Shown piece after piece: positions 62,043-64,000 of a DNA stretch of 64,000 nt; the stretch's first letter is position 1, and the number at the start of each line of letters is the position of its first letter. Origin of the DNA: an uncultured Schlesneria sp. GTDB lineage: Bacteria > Planctomycetota > Planctomycetia > Planctomycetales > Planctomycetaceae. Both the position numbers and the translations under genes were made by a program. Below the pieces are notes generated by a model, which made no database searches, was not told where the DNA came from, and worked only from the letters and a program-made list of their open reading frames with translations. The stretch covers positions 124,001 through 188,000 of the forward strand of contig CAIQIR010000058.1 of NCBI GenBank assembly GCA_903871875.1, read 5' to 3'.

Positions 62043-62837
62043 ATGCTGCGAACCATTGAAGTGCAGGCCGTCCGGTACCAGGTTGTGGATGAAGGTGTTG
62101 GTCCGGCCCTGCTGTTGGTACACGGCTTCCCGCTCAATCATACGATGTGGGACGCACAGATCGCCGAATTTGCTTCGACCCATCGCGTGATCGCTCCTGA
62201 CTTACGTGGGTTCGGCGGCACGGACGGTGCGCTGTACTCCGTTTCGATGGAGCAGTTAGCCGATGATTGCGTCGCACTTTTGGAAGCCTTGCAGGTGGAT
62301 CGCCCCATTACTTTTTGCGGTCTTTCGATGGGCGGTTATGTCGGCTGGCAAATGGCCCTGCGCTATCCCGAGTGGGTGGGCCGGCTGATTCTCTGTGATA
62401 CGCGCGCGGCGGCGGACACGCCCGAAGCGGTGGCCAATCGTTTGAAGATGGCCGACATCGTGATCAAAGAGGGATCCGAACCGGTTGCGTGGGCCATGAT
62501 GCCGAAGCTGTTCGCGCCTGGTACGGCGGAACGGCAACCGGCCATCGTGCAGCGTGTGCGGCAGATGGTCATGGATTCTTCGCCGATGGCCATCGCGGCC
62601 GCTCATCGCGGTATGGCCGTTCGTCCGGATGTGACGTCACTATTGCCGAGTCTGCATGTCCCCTCACTGGTCATCGTCGGTGATCACGATGCCATTTCAC
62701 CGCCAGCAGAAATGAAAGCGATTGCCGACGCGCTGCCCAACGCGAAGTTCGTTTTGGTTCCCGACGCCGGTCACATGGCTCCGATGGAAAATCCTCTGGC
62801 GGTCAACGCGGCGATCCGTGAATTCCTCGCTTCGTAA
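62043..62837 (+). CDS. Alpha/beta-hydrolase (3-oxoadipate-enol-lactonase-like)
   Basis: 264 residues from the ATG at 62043. Seen: LLLVHGFPLNHTMW oxyanion loop, nucleophile CGLSMGGY, an acid DHDAISPP and the catalytic His in PDAGHMAPMENP. The group covers enol-lactone hydrolases and other carboxylic-ester hydrolases; the substrate is not known. It begins 73 bases after the pyrophosphohydrolase and may share its transcript. The upstream frame is out of register with any protein. Confidence 0.87.
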   Translation: MLRTIEVQAVRYQVVDEGVGPALLLVHGFPLNHTMWDAQIAEFASTHRVIAPDLRGFGGTDGALYSVSMEQLADDCVALLEALQVDRPITFCGLSMGGYVGWQMALRYPEWVGRLILCDTRAAADTPEAVANRLKMADIVIKEGSEPVAWAMMPKLFAPGTAERQPAIVQRVRQMVMDSSPMAIAAAHRGMAVRPDVTSLLPSLHVPSLVIVGDHDAISPPAEMKAIADALPNAKFVLVPDAGHMAPMENPLAVNAAIREFLAS

Positions 62838-62901
62838 CCGATGAAACGTCTCTGCGGCTGACTACGGAATGGTCAGGCCCGTCTTTTGAAAGGATTCAGA
62901 C

Positions 62902-64000
62902 ATGCTGCGGACAAGACGGATCTTTACCTGTTTGTGTCTGGCGACATTGACTCTGTTCGGCAATGTCGGAATGGCTGCGGCCAAAGAAGCGGATTGGACG
63001 TTCCTGCTGTATCTGGCCTCGGACAACAATCTCGAGGCGGCCCAGTTGCTCGATTTGCAAGAGATGATTGAAGCGGGCGGTTCTGATCGGGTGCGGATCG
63101 TGGCTCTTGTCGATCGTTCGGAAAAGGACGATCAGGCATTAGGGTACTCGGCGGCAGGTGTGGGGCAGCTGGCAAATTGGACCACGGGCAAGCTGGTAGA
63201 AATCCAGCAGGGCCGGCTGGCCCAACTGGCCGATTGGGGCGAAGTCAACATGGGTGATCCCGCCACGTTGAAGCGGTTTCTTGATACGGGCATGAAGCAT
63301 GCGCCGGCCGGAAAGTATGCGCTCGTCTTCGGCGATCATGGTGCCGGCTGGCCCGGTGTCTGTGGTGACGAATCCCATCACAACGACAGGCTGACCATGA
63401 CCGAAATCTACGAGACGCTGAAGTCACTTCCGCGAGCCGCGTCGCGATTCGAGTTGATCGGGTTCGACGCCTGCCTGATGGGAAATCTCGAGTGCGCGTT
63501 CAGCATCGCGCCCTTCGCCAAGATCATGGTGGCGTCAGAAGAATTGGAACCGGGCTATGGCTGGCACTACACGCCACTGTTCCAACGGGTGGTCGCTGAA
63601 CCGAGTCTGTCGGGGGCCGAAGTCGGCAAGATCATCGTCGAGACGTTTGATGATTTTTACCGCAAGTCCAGCAGCAACAGCATCCGCAACGCCGGCATCG
63701 GAACGACGCTCTCGGCCGTCGATCTCACCAAACTGGATGCGGTACTGAAGGCCTTGCAGACGCTGTCGAAAGCCTGTCAGGCCGACCTGACGGAAAACGG
63801 TCGGTCCACCTGGCTGTCGCTGGCCGATGCGCGAGCTCACTCCGAAGAGTTCGGCCTGAAGGACGCGCAAGGCAATGGCATGGGGCTGATCGATCTGGGG
63901 CATCTCGTCAAACGGATCAGAACGCAATTCACCGAAGGTCCAATCGACGTGGCTGCCCGAGCACTAGAGAAGTCATTGAAGGCGATGGTCGTGGCCAATC
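62902..64000 (+). CDS. Secreted clostripain-family (C11) cysteine protease, 3'-partial
   Basis: The frame runs open from the ATG at 62902 to the end of the window (366 codons seen). AAAGGA is eight bases upstream. Signal peptide (FTCLCLATLTLFGNVGMAAA), then the caspase-like fold: DWTFLLYLASDNNLE, ALVFGDHGAGWPG with the catalytic His, and ELIGFDACLMGNLECA with the catalytic Cys. Clostripain-type peptidases cleave after Arg or Lys and are secreted. The remainder continues beyond the window. It follows the alpha/beta-hydrolase by 64 bases. Confidence 0.88.
   Translation, partial: MLRTRRIFTCLCLATLTLFGNVGMAAAKEADWTFLLYLASDNNLEAAQLLDLQEMIEAGGSDRVRIVALVDRSEKDDQALGYSAAGVGQLANWTTGKLVEIQQGRLAQLADWGEVNMGDPATLKRFLDTGMKHAPAGKYALVFGDHGAGWPGVCGDESHHNDRLTMTEIYETLKSLPRAASRFELIGFDACLMGNLECAFSIAPFAKIMVASEELEPGYGWHYTPLFQRVVAEPSLSGAEVGKIIVETFDDFYRKSSSNSIRNAGIGTTLSAVDLTKLDAVLKALQTLSKACQADLTENGRSTWLSLADARAHSEEFGLKDAQGNGMGLIDLGHLVKRIRTQFTEGPIDVAARALEKSLKAMVVAN

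Noticed and set aside
1-64000. tRNA, rRNA, CRISPR arrays, insertion sequences and attachment sites
   Set aside because: No cloverleaf with a T-loop, no ribosomal RNA sequence, no spaced direct repeats, no transposase or integrase gene was seen on reading both strands by eye; a covariance-model search would be needed to exclude small RNAs.

Overview
The window looks like chromosomal DNA of a planctomycete (Planctomycetota, probably class Planctomycetia). The strongest evidence is a secreted protein with the PSCyt1 haem-binding plus PSD1 layout (22.8-25.7 kb), a family expanded in this phylum. Supporting evidence is the MoxR/DUF58/von Willebrand/long coiled-coil cluster at 26-37.6 kb, many secreted proteins of unknown function, and weak or absent Shine-Dalgarno sequences at many genes. 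No rRNA, tRNA, CRISPR array, prophage or insertion sequence was seen, so this is ordinary chromosome rather than a mobile island.

Layout. 0-2.4 kb: the end of an RDD-family membrane protein gene, overlapping a secreted protein of unknown function. 2.5-4.2 kb: a two-gene unit of a STAS-domain protein and a GspE/PilB-like ATPase without other secretion genes, converging on recJ (4.2-6.0 kb). 6.4-14.2 kb: a surface-glycan cluster of two polytopic GT39-like membrane proteins, a methyltransferase with a Cys-rich N-terminus, two GT2 enzymes and one GT4-like enzyme; the first two genes share an 81 % identical 43-bp leader element. 14.2-20.5 kb, minus strand: a secreted protein with a terminator-like hairpin in its leader, a 2-hydroxyacid dehydrogenase, a 12-TPR protein, a dolichyl-phosphate-glucose-synthase-like GT2 and an LptF/LptG permease. 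20.7-25.7 kb: peroxiredoxin, ceramidase-like protein and PSCyt1/PSD1 protein.

26.0-37.6 kb: MoxR ATPase, DUF58 protein, BatA-like VWA protein, a second VWA membrane protein, a large membrane protein with a coiled-coil C-terminus, and a secreted, highly charged coiled-coil protein. MoxR, DUF58 and VWA proteins usually work together in envelope-stress or chaperone-like complexes. 38.0-46.1 kb: the membrane arm of complex I, nuoH-J-K-L-M-N, without nuoI or the peripheral-arm genes; NuoL carries three His-rich segments.

46.1-64 kb: single genes and small units. These are a helical protein, TatD nuclease, a stand-alone M41-like zinc peptidase, a secreted protein, aconitase, a DUF1653 protein, a Zn/Cd P-type ATPase, a PDZ/thioredoxin-fold protein without the redox cysteines, an esterase, Dps, a CPXCG protein, a VOC protein, two cupins, ribokinase, a MazG-like pyrophosphohydrolase, an alpha/beta hydrolase, and a clostripain-family protease cut off by the window end.

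The observations most worth following are the duplicated glycan leader element, the terminator hairpin just upstream of a start codon at 15.0 kb, the His-rich NuoL, the orphan STAS/ATPase pair and the stand-alone M41-like peptidase. No single region can be shown from sequence alone to be a new system.
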